Position numbers and translations under genes: made by a program. The notes beneath the pieces were generated by a model, which was not told the origin of the DNA, searched no databases, and saw only the letters and a list, made by a program, of their open reading frames with translations. Below are positions 8,372 through 17,542 of a DNA stretch of 64,000 bases, in pieces; the first letter of the stretch is position 1; each line of letters starts with the position of its first letter. This DNA comes from Maritimibacter sp. DP1N21-5 (GTDB taxonomy: Bacteria; Pseudomonadota; Alphaproteobacteria; Rhodobacterales; Rhodobacteraceae), in contig NZ_JAHUZF010000006.1 of NCBI RefSeq assembly GCF_019218295.1, positions 62,001 to 126,000 of the forward strand. Direction: 5' to 3'.

Positions 8372-9052
8372 ATGATCCTGCGTGCCCTTCTGATCCTGAT
8401 GCTTCTGGCCGGTTGCGGCCGTCCCCTGACGGATGCCGAGCGGGCCTTTGCCAGCACCATTCATGGCGATCAACTGAACCATGCGCGTGTGCGGCTGGTG
8501 GATGGCGCACCCACGCGCGCCGTGACTTTCAAGCGCAAGGCGCGCCCCCGCACGACCTGTCGCGAGCGCATCCTGCCGCCGCCCACCACCGACATCGTCA
8601 CCGCCAAACCGGCGGCCGTGGCCCTGTGGCAGACTGTACTGTTCGACAAGGACTGGTATCTGGACGACTATGTTCCGGACTATCCGGGTGAGATCAACCT
8701 GATCGCGGCCATGCTGCTCGCCCATGAGCTGACCCATGTTTGGCAGTGGCAGAACCGGGAGGTGACGGGATATTCGCCGCTGCGCGCCGCCCGTGAGCAT
8801 CGGTTTAGCGATGATCCCTATCTGTTCGACGTGTCGGGCAGCCGCCGCTTTCTGGATTTCGGGTTCGAGCAGCAGGGCTCGATCGTGGAAGAGTTCGTGT
8901 GCTGCCGTGCCCTTGACCCGCAGGGGGACCGGACCAAGCGCCTGCACGCTCTGATTTCACAGTCGATGCCCGTGTCCCCCCTCCCTCAGTCCCGTCAGAA
9001 CGATGTGCTGCTGCCCTGGGACGGGGTGCAGGTGAAGGGCATCTGCGGCTGA
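8372..9052 (+). CDS. Lipoprotein with HELTH (HExxH) zinc-peptidase-like motif
   Basis: The 226-residue protein starts with a lipoprotein signal (MILRALLILMLLAGC, lipid-modified Cys at residue 15). Residues 118-122 are HELTH in AHELTHVWQWQ, the zinc-binding and catalytic motif of gluzincin-like metallopeptidases. A downstream Glu that could be the third ligand may be in EEFVCCRALD. Conserved aromatic residues (KDWYLDDYVPDYPG) precede the motif. It is probably anchored in the periplasm or outer membrane. Whether it is an active protease is unproven; similar HExxH domains in this group are annotated only as domains of unknown function. The start at 8372 is chosen for the lipobox. The YdcZ-like gene follows after 24 nt. 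Confidence 0.7.
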   Translation: MILRALLILMLLAGCGRPLTDAERAFASTIHGDQLNHARVRLVDGAPTRAVTFKRKARPRTTCRERILPPPTTDIVTAKPAAVALWQTVLFDKDWYLDDYVPDYPGEINLIAAMLLAHELTHVWQWQNREVTGYSPLRAAREHRFSDDPYLFDVSGSRRFLDFGFEQQGSIVEEFVCCRALDPQGDRTKRLHALISQSMPVSPLPQSRQNDVLLPWDGVQVKGICG

Positions 9053-9076
9053 GCCATCACCACCCGGAGGAGTTCC

Positions 9077-9511
9077 ATGGCCCAATATGCCCTGATCATG
9101 CTTTTGGCCGGGATCGGCATCCCGATCCTTGCCGCGTTGAACGCCGCCCTTGGCACCCGTTTGGGCAGCCCGGCTGCTGCGGCCACGATCCTGTTCATCA
9201 TCGCCTTTGGCACGGCGGCCACCGTCTTTGTCCTGACGGGGGCGCAGGGGTTGTCCAAGGTAGCCGCTGCCCCCAAGCATCTGCTGTTGGCGGGCGTGCT
9301 GATCGCCTTCTACGTCCTCAGCATCACTTACATCGCGCCGCATTTCGGGGTGGGCAATGCCGTGTTCTTCGTGCTGCTCGGTCAGTTGATCTCGGCCGCG
9401 GCGATTGACCATTTCGGCCTGTTCGGTGCGCAGGCCACCGTTTTGAGCGCGACGCGGATGGGCGGGATCGCCTTGATGGCGGCCGGGGTGTGGCTGACGC
9501 AGTTGGCCTAG
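9077..9511 (+). CDS. Small DMT-superfamily membrane protein, YdcZ/DUF606-like
   Basis: This 144-residue, very hydrophobic protein has about five membrane segments, including ALIMLLAGIGIPILAALNAA, the GxxxPxxAxxNAxLG-type opening of DUF606/YdcZ proteins. A strong SD (CGGAGGAG) precedes the ATG at 9077. DUF606 proteins are five-helix halves of the drug/metabolite transporter fold and may work as dimers; no substrate is evident. It ends 4 nt inside the convergent Ldh-family gene. Confidence 0.75.
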   Translation: MAQYALIMLLAGIGIPILAALNAALGTRLGSPAAAATILFIIAFGTAATVFVLTGAQGLSKVAAAPKHLLLAGVLIAFYVLSITYIAPHFGVGNAVFFVLLGQLISAAAIDHFGLFGAQATVLSATRMGGIALMAAGVWLTQLA

Positions 9512-10494
9512 CTGTCCCTGCCCGCAAGCGCCAAGGCCTGTGCCCAGGCTGCGGGGTCGACCTCCACCGGGTCCGCGGGGTTGCGCAACTGGCCCGGCAT
9601 CCGGCCTGCGGGGTCTTCGGAGAGGTAGTTTTGGAACTGCTCCAGCCGGTCCATGAACGCGCCCGACGCGCTGGGGTCGATCAGGATGTAGTATTGGCCA
9701 AGGTCGTGCGGCGGCCCCTCCGGCGCCTTGAGCGGTTTGACATCGCGGCTGAGCACGCCGCCTGTCAGGCCTGCGGTCAGAAGCTCGGCCATGAGGCCAA
9801 AGCCCCAGCCCTTGGGCCCACCTGTGGAGACCAGCGATCCGGCCAGCGCCGCTTCGGGGTCGGTTGTGGGGTTGCCGTCAGCATCCACGGCCCAGCCTTC
9901 GGGGATCGATTGCCCGGCTGCCTTGGCCATGGTGATCTTGCCCAAAGCCACGGTCGTGGTGGATTGGTCGAACTGCATGGCGAGCCCGCCGTGACCATCG
10001 GGGACGGAGAACGCGATGGGGTTGGTGCCGATCATCCTTGTCTTGCCGCCGGGCGGTGCCACGATGGGCGATGCGTTGGTCATGCCAAGCCCGATGACGC
10101 CCGCGCGTGCGATCTGTTCTGTGAAGTAACCCAGCGCCGTGCAGGTGTGCGCGTGACCTACGGCGAGGCTGGCGATGCCGTATTGGCGTGCGGCGTCGAG
10201 AGCGGGGGCCAGCCCATAGGCAAAGGCAGGCTGTGCAAACCCCATCAGCGCGTCAACATACACCGTCGCGGGCCGTGGGGCGCTTACCACAGGCACGACG
10301 TCCCCTTGGACCCGGCCCGTCTGTAGCTGCTGGCAGTAGCTTTCGAGGTAATAGAGGCCGCAGATGCGGTTCCCAAGTGCTTCGGCCTGCGCGACGGCGC
10401 GCGCGACCTCGGCCGCGGGAAAGGCCCCTGCCCCATGCGCCATCAGCGCTGCCTGCACGGTGCGTTCAATTTCGGCCTGAGTGATTGCCGTCAT
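9508..10494 (-). CDS. Ldh-family NAD(P)-dependent oxidoreductase (malate/L-lactate/ureidoglycolate type)
   Basis: The 328-residue protein belongs to the Ldh family with a non-Rossmann fold. It shows GHAHTCTALGYFTEQIA (region of the catalytic His), GMTNASPIVAPPGG and a GTNPIAFSVP segment, all typical of the family. MALMAHGA near the N-terminus and GPKGWGFGLMAELLT near the middle also fit. Members reduce or oxidise 2-hydroxy acids with NAD(P). The substrate (malate, sulfolactate, ureidoglycolate or delta-1-piperideine-2-carboxylate) cannot be told from the sequence. The ATG at 10494 gives the family's usual start. It lies 64 nt downstream of lolD on the same strand. Confidence 0.85.
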   Translation of the reverse strand: MTAITQAEIERTVQAALMAHGAGAFPAAEVARAVAQAEALGNRICGLYYLESYCQQLQTGRVQGDVVPVVSAPRPATVYVDALMGFAQPAFAYGLAPALDAARQYGIASLAVGHAHTCTALGYFTEQIARAGVIGLGMTNASPIVAPPGGKTRMIGTNPIAFSVPDGHGGLAMQFDQSTTTVALGKITMAKAAGQSIPEGWAVDADGNPTTDPEAALAGSLVSTGGPKGWGFGLMAELLTAGLTGGVLSRDVKPLKAPEGPPHDLGQYYILIDPSASGAFMDRLEQFQNYLSEDPAGRMPGQLRNPADPVEVDPAAWAQALALAGRDS

Positions 10495-10557
10495 GTTTGT
10501 TCTGTCCCCAGCAGCCCATACTGCGGGGTCCAGACAGAGCAAACCGAACTGCAGCCG

Positions 10558-11256
10558 TCAAGCGGGCGCTGCTGTTCCGGTGACAAGTAGGCCCGTATCC
10601 AACCTGACAGTGCGGTCCATGCGTTGGGCTAGATCGAGATTGTGCGTGGCGATCAGCGCCGACAGCCCGGTGTCGCGCACGAGGCCCATCAGTGCGTCAA
10701 AGACCTGATCCGACGTGGCCGGGTCGAGGTTGCCCGTGGGCTCATCCGCAAGGAGCAACGCCGGGCCATTGGCAAGAGCGCGGCAAAAGGCGACGCGCTG
10801 CTGTTCGCCCCCTGACAGTTCGGCAGGTCGGTGGGTCGCGCGATGGCCGACGCCGACCTTTTCAAGTAGTTCCAATGCCCGCGCATCCGCATCGGCACGC
10901 GACGTGCCCGCAGCCAATTGCGGCAGCGCGATGTTTTCGAGGGCCGAAAACTCGGGCAGCAGGTGGTGGAATTGGTAGATGAACCCGACCTCCGCCCTGC
11001 GGGCAAGCGTGCGGCGGCGGTCGGATTGGTCGGTCAGGTTCTGGCCGTGCAACGTGACTGTCCCGGCATCAGGCGTGTCGAGCAGCCCGGCGATGTGCAG
11101 GAGTGTGGACTTGCCCGCGCCCGAGGGGGCGACGAGAGCCACGACCTCGCCCCGCTGCACCTGAAGATCGACGCCCCGCAGCACATCGACCTGCCCCGGC
11201 AGCCCCTTGTTGTAGGACTTGGTGATACCCGAAAGCGACAGGACCGCATCACTCAT
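10558..11256 (-). CDS. lolD: Lipoprotein-releasing ABC transporter ATP-binding protein LolD
   Basis: The 232-residue ATPase powers release of outer-membrane lipoproteins from the inner membrane. The Walker A box is [11 protein letters not shown] (Ala where Gly is more usual), the signature is [15 protein letters not shown] and Walker B is [12 protein letters not shown], followed by an H-loop ATHNLDLA. The start overlaps the end of the LolC/E permease gene by 8 nt, and the pair shares the proS operon. LolD-type order next to LolC/E supports this over a generic MacB-like ATPase. Confidence 0.93.
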   Translation of the reverse strand: MSDAVLSLSGITKSYNKGLPGQVDVLRGVDLQVQRGEVVALVAPSGAGKSTLLHIAGLLDTPDAGTVTLHGQNLTDQSDRRRTLARRAEVGFIYQFHHLLPEFSALENIALPQLAAGTSRADADARALELLEKVGVGHRATHRPAELSGGEQQRVAFCRALANGPALLLADEPTGNLDPATSDQVFDALMGLVRDTGLSALIATHNLDLAQRMDRTVRLDTGLLVTGTAAPA

Positions 11257-12535
11257 AGCGCAAGGCCTCCACCGGGTTCATGCGGGCGGCGCGGCGCGCG
11301 GGGAAGATCGTGACAATGAAGGACAGGCCAAGCGACAGAGCGACGGCGCTGAGCACATCGCGCAGGTGCAACTCGGCTGGCAGCGCGTAGATGCCGCGAA
11401 TGGACGGATCCCACACGCCACCGCCCATGATCTGGTTTACCAGTGCAAAGAGCGGGTCGATGTAGATCGCAAAGAGGCATCCAAGGATCACTCCCATCGC
11501 CGTGCCGATGATCCCGGTGAACGATCCGCAGATGAAGAAGACACGCAGCACAGACCCTTCGGTCAGACCCATGGTGCGCAGGATGCCGATGTCGCGCCCC
11601 TTGTTCTTGACCAACATGATCAGGCCCGAGACGATGTTCATGGCTGCGACCAGTACGAGGATGGACAGGATGATGAACATGATATTGTCCTCGACCTCGA
11701 GCGCGCGGAGGAAGCCGCCAGAGGCGTCTTTCCATGTCCAGACTTGACCCCGTTCACCTGCGTTTTGCAGAAGGCCGGGCAGGTATTGGTCGATGGATTC
11801 CGGTTCATCCACCATCACCTCGATCTCGTCCACGACGCCCTCGCGGTTGAAGAAGCTTTGTGCTTCGGCCAGCGGCAGGTAGACGCGGACGCGGTCGATG
11901 TCATAGCGCCCGGCAGAGAAGATATAGGTTACCTCGTAGGCGTTGATGCGCGGGCTGGTGCCAAGGGCGGTGCGCACGCCGTTGGGCGAAATCAGCTTGA
12001 TCCGATCGCCCACTTGCGCGCCAAGCTCCTGTGCGACGCCCGAGCCAATGGCGACGCCCTGCTCAAAGCGTGCGATATCACCCTGCGATGTCTCCGGGTC
12101 CGCGATGCGGGGCAGTCCGGCGAGGTTTTCAGCGCTCATACCAAAGACCTGCACGCCCGCGTTGCGGCTGCGCAGGTTGGCCATGACCTGCCCCCGCACC
12201 AGCGGCGCGGTGCGGACAACGCCTGGAACTTCGGCCAGTGACGCGGCGAGTGCGTCGTAGTCGGAAATTGTGCGGTTGATGCGCCCCGTCTCGGTCACTT
12301 CGCCGATGTTGTAGACGGTCACGTGGGCGTTGGCGCCGAGGATCGTGTCCACGAATTCTGCCCGGAAGCCAGAGCGCACGGCCAGCGTGGCAATCAGGGC
12401 AAAGACGGCGAGCGTAATGCCGATCAGGCTGATCCAGGTCATGGTGCTGACCCCGCCTTCGGCCCGGCGGGCACGCAGGTAGCGCCATGCGATCATCCAC
12501 TCAAACGGGGCAAAGGGGGCTGTCTGTCTGGCCAT
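11249..12535 (-). CDS. lolC: Lipoprotein-releasing ABC transporter permease, LolC/LolE family
   Basis: The 428-residue permease has a cytoplasmic N-terminus ([20 protein letters not shown]), a first membrane span ([20 protein letters not shown]), a large periplasmic MacB-like domain, then three membrane segments from about residue 285 to the end. [16 protein letters not shown] closes the protein, a common FtsX-family ending. With LolD it moves lipoproteins to LolA. Alphaproteobacteria often have one LolC/E-type permease (LolF-like), so the letter is a convention here. It is in the operon with proS upstream. Confidence 0.9.
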   Translation of the reverse strand: MARQTAPFAPFEWMIAWRYLRARRAEGGVSTMTWISLIGITLAVFALIATLAVRSGFRAEFVDTILGANAHVTVYNIGEVTETGRINRTISDYDALAASLAEVPGVVRTAPLVRGQVMANLRSRNAGVQVFGMSAENLAGLPRIADPETSQGDIARFEQGVAIGSGVAQELGAQVGDRIKLISPNGVRTALGTSPRINAYEVTYIFSAGRYDIDRVRVYLPLAEAQSFFNREGVVDEIEVMVDEPESIDQYLPGLLQNAGERGQVWTWKDASGGFLRALEVEDNIMFIILSILVLVAAMNIVSGLIMLVKNKGRDIGILRTMGLTEGSVLRVFFICGSFTGIIGTAMGVILGCLFAIYIDPLFALVNQIMGGGVWDPSIRGIYALPAELHLRDVLSAVALSLGLSFIVTIFPARRAARMNPVEALRYE

Positions 12536-12586
12536 TTACGGCTCCTGCTCGGGCTTTGGGAGATGTGGCCAGGTCAGGGGCCGAGG

Positions 12587-13093
12587 TCAAGTCCCGCGCG
12601 CGGTCTGTCGCCGTCCAGCGAAAGGCCAGAGCAGGAGTTTGAGAACCGCGGAGATCGCCGCAGCGCCCACCAGAAACCCCGCGAGAGCAAAAATCGCACC
12701 GGCCAATGTGAGGGGCACGGCAGGCTTGAACGCGCTCAGCGCGGCGCTTGCAACCTCAGTATCGGTGGAATGTGCCGCATGGTAGGCACGCATGAAGGGC
12801 CCGGCTGTTTCGAGCGCAACCAGATCGGCGCTGAGCCGGTCATAGCGGGCAAAGGTGCGCACCATGTCGGACCGGCGGCGGTCGAGAAACGCAGTGCCCT
12901 GCATCTCGGCCAGTGCGCTTTCGCGGGTGAGGCCCGCCGCTTGGGCCGAGGCGTCGAAATCGGCCACCACTTCGGCCAGCGCGTCGACGGCGCCGCCAAG
13001 CCGCTGCTGGTATTGCTGGGAAAACTCGGGGAATTGCGAGGCCATTGCGCCGCCGATGACACCACCGGCCAGCACGGCGGCGCGCAGGATCAT
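12587..13093 (-). CDS. DUF2937 family membrane protein
   Basis: This 168-residue protein has an N-terminal membrane segment (ILRAAVLAGGVIGGAMASQFPEF would include it), a helical periplasmic part beginning SQQYQQRLGGAVDAL, and a C-terminal membrane segment (LTLAGAIFALAGFLVGAAAI). This layout matches DUF2937, whose role is unknown. The ATG at 13093 overlaps the stop of the serine hydrolase gene (ATGA), so it is co-translated with it. Confidence 0.75.
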   Translation of the reverse strand: MILRAAVLAGGVIGGAMASQFPEFSQQYQQRLGGAVDALAEVVADFDASAQAAGLTRESALAEMQGTAFLDRRRSDMVRTFARYDRLSADLVALETAGPFMRAYHAAHSTDTEVASAALSAFKPAVPLTLAGAIFALAGFLVGAAAISAVLKLLLWPFAGRRQTARGT

Positions 13094-14097
13094 GGTCGGT
13101 CTCCGAACACCGCAGCGCTCAGCGTCGCATCCAGATCGCCCATTGCCCCCTCGTCGATGCATTCGTCATACATCGCAAGGACACCGACCTTGCCCTCCCA
13201 GATCACCGCAAAGCTGCCGGTGCGCAGTCGATTGGGAAAACAGAGCGCGCCGAAGTGCCAGAAGTTGTAGCTGTCGCGGAAGGGGCGGAACACCATGCCC
13301 ATGCCGTAGTAGGCTCCTCCGCCCAAGGCGACATGCGGCAGGGCAAAGGGGTCAGATGCAATCCGGCTGCCCTCTCCAAAGTGCGTCTGCATGAACTGCA
13401 GGTAACCATCCACGTCCGACGCGAGGCCGCCCCAGGGCTGGAACACGCCGCTTTCGGGGCCGGGCTGAATGCTGGCTGGCAGCTCCAGTCGCTCTGCGCA
13501 GGCCTCAAAGAACGGCTGGCCCGTGATGGTTTCGATCGCGAGCCCGAGGATCGCGTAGTTTTCATTGTTGTAGTTGTACTGGCCTCGCGTGCCGCCCAGC
13601 TCTCCCCGTGCGTTGACGAGGTCGAGCACTTGGCGGCTGAAATGGCCGCTGTCACCGGCCGTCTGGCCCAACCAGCCCAGCATCGCGATCTGGGTGACGT
13701 CCGGACCGATGCCGGAGGTGTGCGTGACCAGCTCGCCCAAGGTGACGTCAGGCGCGGGTTCGACGAAGTTGTGCAGCGGGTTGGACCAATCGGCAAGGCC
13801 GTCGTCCACAAGGTCCATCATGCAGACGGCGGTGATCGACTTCGACACGCTCGCCAGATCTGCGACCGTTGCACCTGTGTCGGCGCGCGTAATGTGGCGG
13901 TGGGTTTGCCAGCTGCCGTTCGTATCCCGGACACTCGCGCCGATCAGACCAGTGGTGCCGTTGGACCCCAGCCAGTCGACGAAGGCGCTTTCCAAAGCCT
14001 GATGCATCGCCGAGGGTTCTTCGCCCGCGTGCGGTAAAGTCGGCGCGGATACGAGGGCCGCGCAGGTCACCCATCTGAGAAACGCCTGCATTGCCAT
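13090..14097 (-). CDS. Serine hydrolase, beta-lactamase/penicillin-binding-protein fold
   Basis: The 335-residue secreted protein has an N-terminal signal (FLRWVTCAALVSAPTLPHAG). SVSK at residues 83-86 is the SxxK motif with the nucleophilic Ser and general-base Lys. THTSG precedes the second motif, YNNENYAILG supplies the Tyr-x-Asn, and GGGAYYGMGM near the C-terminus is in the place of the third motif. Members include esterases, D-aminopeptidases and class C-like beta-lactamases; activity on antibiotics is not implied. It sits between proS (7 nt away) and DUF2937 (4-nt overlap) in one operon. Confidence 0.8.
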   Translation of the reverse strand: MAMQAFLRWVTCAALVSAPTLPHAGEEPSAMHQALESAFVDWLGSNGTTGLIGASVRDTNGSWQTHRHITRADTGATVADLASVSKSITAVCMMDLVDDGLADWSNPLHNFVEPAPDVTLGELVTHTSGIGPDVTQIAMLGWLGQTAGDSGHFSRQVLDLVNARGELGGTRGQYNYNNENYAILGLAIETITGQPFFEACAERLELPASIQPGPESGVFQPWGGLASDVDGYLQFMQTHFGEGSRIASDPFALPHVALGGGAYYGMGMVFRPFRDSYNFWHFGALCFPNRLRTGSFAVIWEGKVGVLAMYDECIDEGAMGDLDATLSAAVFGDRP

Positions 14098-14104
14098 CAG
14101 GTTA

Positions 14105-15442
14105 TCACAACCCCGCGTAGATCTCCGCCACTTTCTGCACCGCTGCCTCGGGCGGCAGTTCTTCGCTTTCGCCCGTCCGGCGCGAGGTCAGTTCGACCAC
14201 GCCGTTCTTGAGCCCGCGCGGGCCGACGGTGATGCGCCAGGGCAGGCCAATCAGGTCCATGGTGGCAAACTTGCCCCCTGCCCGCTCGTTCCGGTCATCA
14301 TAGAGCGGCTCGAGCCCGAGCGCCGTCAGGCTGGCATAGAGCGCATCACACGCGGCGTCCGCTTCTTCGTCGCCTTGTTTCAGGTTCACGATCCCGCAGT
14401 GATAGGGCGTGACCCCCTCGGGCCAGATGATGCCCTTGTCATCGTGGCTCGCTTCGATGATCGCTCCCATTAGGCGGCTGACGCCGATCCCGTGCGATCC
14501 CATGTGCACAGGCACTTGCTTGCCATCCGGACCCTGGACAACGGCGTTCATCGCTTCGGAATACTTGGTCCCGAAATAGAAGATCTGTCCGACCTCGATG
14601 CCACGTGCGACGCGGCGGCGGTCTTCGGGGATGTCGTTGAACAGCGCCTCGTCATGGGTTTCGTCCGTGCGGGCGTATTTGGAAGTGAATTCTTCCAGAA
14701 CCGCCTGGCACTCCTCGACGCTATCATAGTCGATATCCCGATCCCCAAAGGTCAGATCGGTGACGGCGCTGTCATAGAACACCTCGCTCTCGCCCGTTTC
14801 GGCTAGCACAAGGAATTCATGGGTGTAGTCACCTCCAATCGGCCCACCGTCGGCACGCATCGGAATGGCCTGGAGCCCCATGCGTTCATATGTCCGCAGA
14901 TAGCTGACAAGATGACGGTTGTAGGCGTGCAACGCGTCTTCCTTGGTCAGGTCGAAATTGTACCCGTCTTTCATAAAGAACTCGCGGCCCCGCATCACGC
15001 CAAAGCGCGGGCGGATCTCGTCCCGGAACTTCCACTGGATGTGGTAAAGGGTCAGCGGCAGGTCCTTGTAGCTGCCCACGTGGGCGCGGAAGATGTCGGT
15101 GATGAGCTCTTCGTTCGTGGGGCCATAGAGCATGTCGCGATCGTGCCGGTCCTTGATGCGCAGCATTTCCTGGCCGTAGTCGTCATAGCGCCCGCTTTCG
15201 CGCCAGAGGTCCGCCGATTGCAGCGTGGGCATCAGCATCGGGATATGGCCCGCGCGCACCTGTTCCTCATGTACGATATTTTCCAGCTTGCGCAGCACCT
15301 TGAAGCCCAGCGGCAACCAGGAATAGATGCCGGCGCTTGCCTGCTTGATCATGCCTGCGCGCAGCATCAGACGGTGGCTCACAATCTGCGCCTCGCTCGG
15401 GTTCTCCTTCAGCACGGGCAGAAAATAACGGCTCAAACGCAT
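14105..15442 (-). CDS. proS: Prolyl-tRNA synthetase, short alphaproteobacterial form
   Basis: The 445-residue enzyme charges tRNA-Pro. It shows class II motifs: motif 2 [21 protein letters not shown] and motif 3 [14 protein letters not shown]. The start [20 protein letters not shown] is typical. The protein is about 125 residues shorter than E. coli ProRS because the editing insertion (INS) between motifs 2 and 3 is absent, the known alphaproteobacterial form, so mischarged Ala-tRNA-Pro must be cleared by a separate editing protein. None is in this window. It is the first gene of the operon running to lolD. Confidence 0.96.
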   Translation of the reverse strand: MRLSRYFLPVLKENPSEAQIVSHRLMLRAGMIKQASAGIYSWLPLGFKVLRKLENIVHEEQVRAGHIPMLMPTLQSADLWRESGRYDDYGQEMLRIKDRHDRDMLYGPTNEELITDIFRAHVGSYKDLPLTLYHIQWKFRDEIRPRFGVMRGREFFMKDGYNFDLTKEDALHAYNRHLVSYLRTYERMGLQAIPMRADGGPIGGDYTHEFLVLAETGESEVFYDSAVTDLTFGDRDIDYDSVEECQAVLEEFTSKYARTDETHDEALFNDIPEDRRRVARGIEVGQIFYFGTKYSEAMNAVVQGPDGKQVPVHMGSHGIGVSRLMGAIIEASHDDKGIIWPEGVTPYHCGIVNLKQGDEEADAACDALYASLTALGLEPLYDDRNERAGGKFATMDLIGLPWRITVGPRGLKNGVVELTSRRTGESEELPPEAAVQKVAEIYAGL

Positions 15443-15504
15443 GATCGCGCTCCCTCAGAACATTTCGCCCTGATTAGGACAAAGCCCAAACGCCCGCAAT
15501 GTCC

Positions 15505-15551
15505 CCTTCTCTGTTTTGAAAAAATCCCGGGGAGTCGCGGCAGCGACGGGG
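15505..15551. repeat. Dispersed repeat with CCCGGGG core and small palindrome, copy A
   Basis: The sequence CTGTTTTGAAAAAATCCCGG is followed by a GTCGC/GCGAC stem. It aligns by eye with 61628-61676 (CTGTTTTCAACAAATCCCGG, then CGGCC/GGCCG). It lies in the 267-bp gap between proS and the AI-2E gene, where neither strand has a gene that needs a terminator. Confidence 0.6.
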
Positions 15552-15709
15552 ATTGCCATTGGAACGCCATTGGTCCGAGAGACAATGGCGATGCCCCCAA
15601 ACAAATGCAGTGCGCGTCAGCGCGCCTTTGGGTCAGGCGTGACACCAAGCCCCTTGAAGCCACGGCCAAAACCCCGCATCTCTAGGTGCAATGCAACGAT
15701 GGAATGCTC

Positions 15710-16816
15710 ATGGCCCTGCCCGTCCGTAAACAGTTCAAGTATTGGGGGGTCGCGGCAGCGATCTTCTTTCTGCTGCTCTATCTGCTGGGCGACCAGTTGC
15801 TACCTTTCTTTCTCGGCGCCGCCATTGCCTACTTTCTTGACCCGGTCGCCGACTGGCTCGAGGCGCATGGGTGCAGCCGGGGCGTGGCGACGGGGATCAT
15901 CACGATCAGCGCCATCATTATCTTCGTGATCGTCGCATTGCTGGTCATTCCGACGCTGGTGGAACAGGCGGTTCAGCTGTTCGGTGCCACACCGCAATTT
16001 GCCCGCGATCTGAGTGCGTTCCTGACCGAACGCTTCCCCAGCCTGCTCGATGAAGGCTCAACAGTGCGCCAATCAATCAACTCGCTGGGCCAGACCATCT
16101 CGGAACGTGGCGGGCAACTGCTGGAAACCGCTCTGACGTCAGCGGCCAGCCTGATCAACATTGTGGTGCTCTTTGTCATCGTGCCTGTGGTCGGTGTTTA
16201 CCTGCTGCTGGACTGGGACCGCATGATTGCCCGTGTGGATGAGCTTTTGCCGCGCGATCATGCGCCGGTGATCCGGCGCCTCGCCGGAGAGGTCGACGCG
16301 ACACTCGCCGGGTTCATCCGCGGCATGGGCACCGTTTGCCTGATCCTCGGGGCGTACTACGCCATTGCGCTCATGTTGATCGGCTTGCAGTTCGGGCTGG
16401 TCGTGGGCTTTGTCGCCGGACTTTTGACCTTCATTCCCTATGTGGGCGCCATTGTGGGCGGGTTGCTTGCGGTGGGGCTCGCCCTGTTCCAGTTCTGGGG
16501 CGAATGGTGGTGGATCGTGGCGGTCGCCGTCGTGTTTCAGATCGGCCAGATTGCTGAGGGCAATTTCCTGACGCCGAAACTCGTTGGCAACAGCGTGGGT
16601 CTGCATCCGGTGTGGCTGATCCTGGCCCTGTCGGTCTTTGGCGCGCTTTTTGGATTTGTCGGTATGTTGGTGGCTGTGCCCATGGCCGCCGCGCTCGGCG
16701 TGCTTGTCCGCTTCGTTATCGATCAATATCAGAGCAGCAGACTTTACACCGGTACATCCGGCCACACACAGGCAGAGGCGCCCGCGCCTGAAGCCACGGT
16801 CGAGACCGAGGACTGA
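15710..16816 (+). CDS. AI-2E family transporter (PerM/YdiK-like permease)
   Basis: The product is 368 residues with about eight membrane segments. It shows the family layout: two N-terminal segments (FFLLLYLLGDQLLPFFLGAA), a soluble helical region about residues 90-140 (FLTERFPSLLDEGSTV), then segments ending in FLTPKLVGNSVGLHPVWLI, a conserved family signature. The name is historic; many members export other small molecules or ions. ATGs at 15686 and 15704 are alternatives; the ATG at 15710 gives the usual short N-terminus. hdaA follows after 2 nt, so the two are co-transcribed. Confidence 0.85.
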   Translation: MALPVRKQFKYWGVAAAIFFLLLYLLGDQLLPFFLGAAIAYFLDPVADWLEAHGCSRGVATGIITISAIIIFVIVALLVIPTLVEQAVQLFGATPQFARDLSAFLTERFPSLLDEGSTVRQSINSLGQTISERGGQLLETALTSAASLINIVVLFVIVPVVGVYLLLDWDRMIARVDELLPRDHAPVIRRLAGEVDATLAGFIRGMGTVCLILGAYYAIALMLIGLQFGLVVGFVAGLLTFIPYVGAIVGGLLAVGLALFQFWGEWWWIVAVAVVFQIGQIAEGNFLTPKLVGNSVGLHPVWLILALSVFGALFGFVGMLVAVPMAAALGVLVRFVIDQYQSSRLYTGTSGHTQAEAPAPEATVETED

Positions 16817-16818
16817 TC

Positions 16819-17490
16819 ATGGCTCAACAGCTTGGTTTTGATCTTCCGGTGCGCGTCGCACTGGGGCGGGACGACTTTCTTGTCGCGCCGTCCAATGCCG
16901 TTGCGCTGTCGATGGTGGACGGCTGGCGGTCCTGGCCGCTGGGCAAGTTGGTGCTGACAGGCCCCGCGGGATCCGGCAAAACCCATCTTGCCCATGTCTG
17001 GGCCGCAGAAAGCGGTGCCCAGATCATTGCAGCGGATGCGCTTGATGCGGCTGCGCCCGAAGCGCTTTTCGACGGTCCGCTCGCGGTCGAGGATGTCGAC
17101 CGCATCGCACAGAACATCGAATGTCAGACCGCACTCTTTCACATCCACAACGCGCTGCAGGCGGCGGGCCATCCGCTTCTGATGACAGGAGAGCACGCGC
17201 CCAATCTCTGGCGGCTGAGCCTGCCCGACCTGCAAAGCCGGGTGGATGCCGCTGGCCATGCGGCGCTTGATGCGCCCGATGACAGCCTGCTGGCTGCGGT
17301 TCTCGCCAAACTCTTTGCCGACCGGCAACTCACCCCTCGCCCAGATGTCATCCCCTATCTCGTCACCCATATGGAACGCAGCTTTGCCGCCGCCCGCACG
17401 GTCGTCGCTGCCATAGATGCGCGCAGCCTTGCGCAGAAAAAGCCAATCACACGGGCACTTGCAGCGGCATGTCTGGACAATCCCCGGTGA
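16819..17490 (+). CDS. hdaA: HdaA/Hda-like DnaA regulatory ATPase
   Basis: The 223-residue protein has a DnaA-like AAA+ core: QLGFDLPVR at the start (a QL[SP]L-like beta-clamp-binding motif, as in Hda), VAPSNAVAL, Walker [15 protein letters not shown], a Walker B-like AVEDVDRI and sensor segment LPDLQSR. It lacks the DnaA DNA-binding domain IV. Hda proteins work with the sliding clamp to convert DnaA-ATP to DnaA-ADP and limit re-initiation. The assignment rests on size, clamp motif and order (AI-2E permease - hdaA - ppk), which is common in Rhodobacterales. Confidence 0.85.
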   Translation: MAQQLGFDLPVRVALGRDDFLVAPSNAVALSMVDGWRSWPLGKLVLTGPAGSGKTHLAHVWAAESGAQIIAADALDAAAPEALFDGPLAVEDVDRIAQNIECQTALFHIHNALQAAGHPLLMTGEHAPNLWRLSLPDLQSRVDAAGHAALDAPDDSLLAAVLAKLFADRQLTPRPDVIPYLVTHMERSFAAARTVVAAIDARSLAQKKPITRALAAACLDNPR

Positions 17491-17542
17491 TCCGGCGGAT
17501 AAGTGTCACTCAACCTTTACACCCCGTCGACATAAGCCGCGC

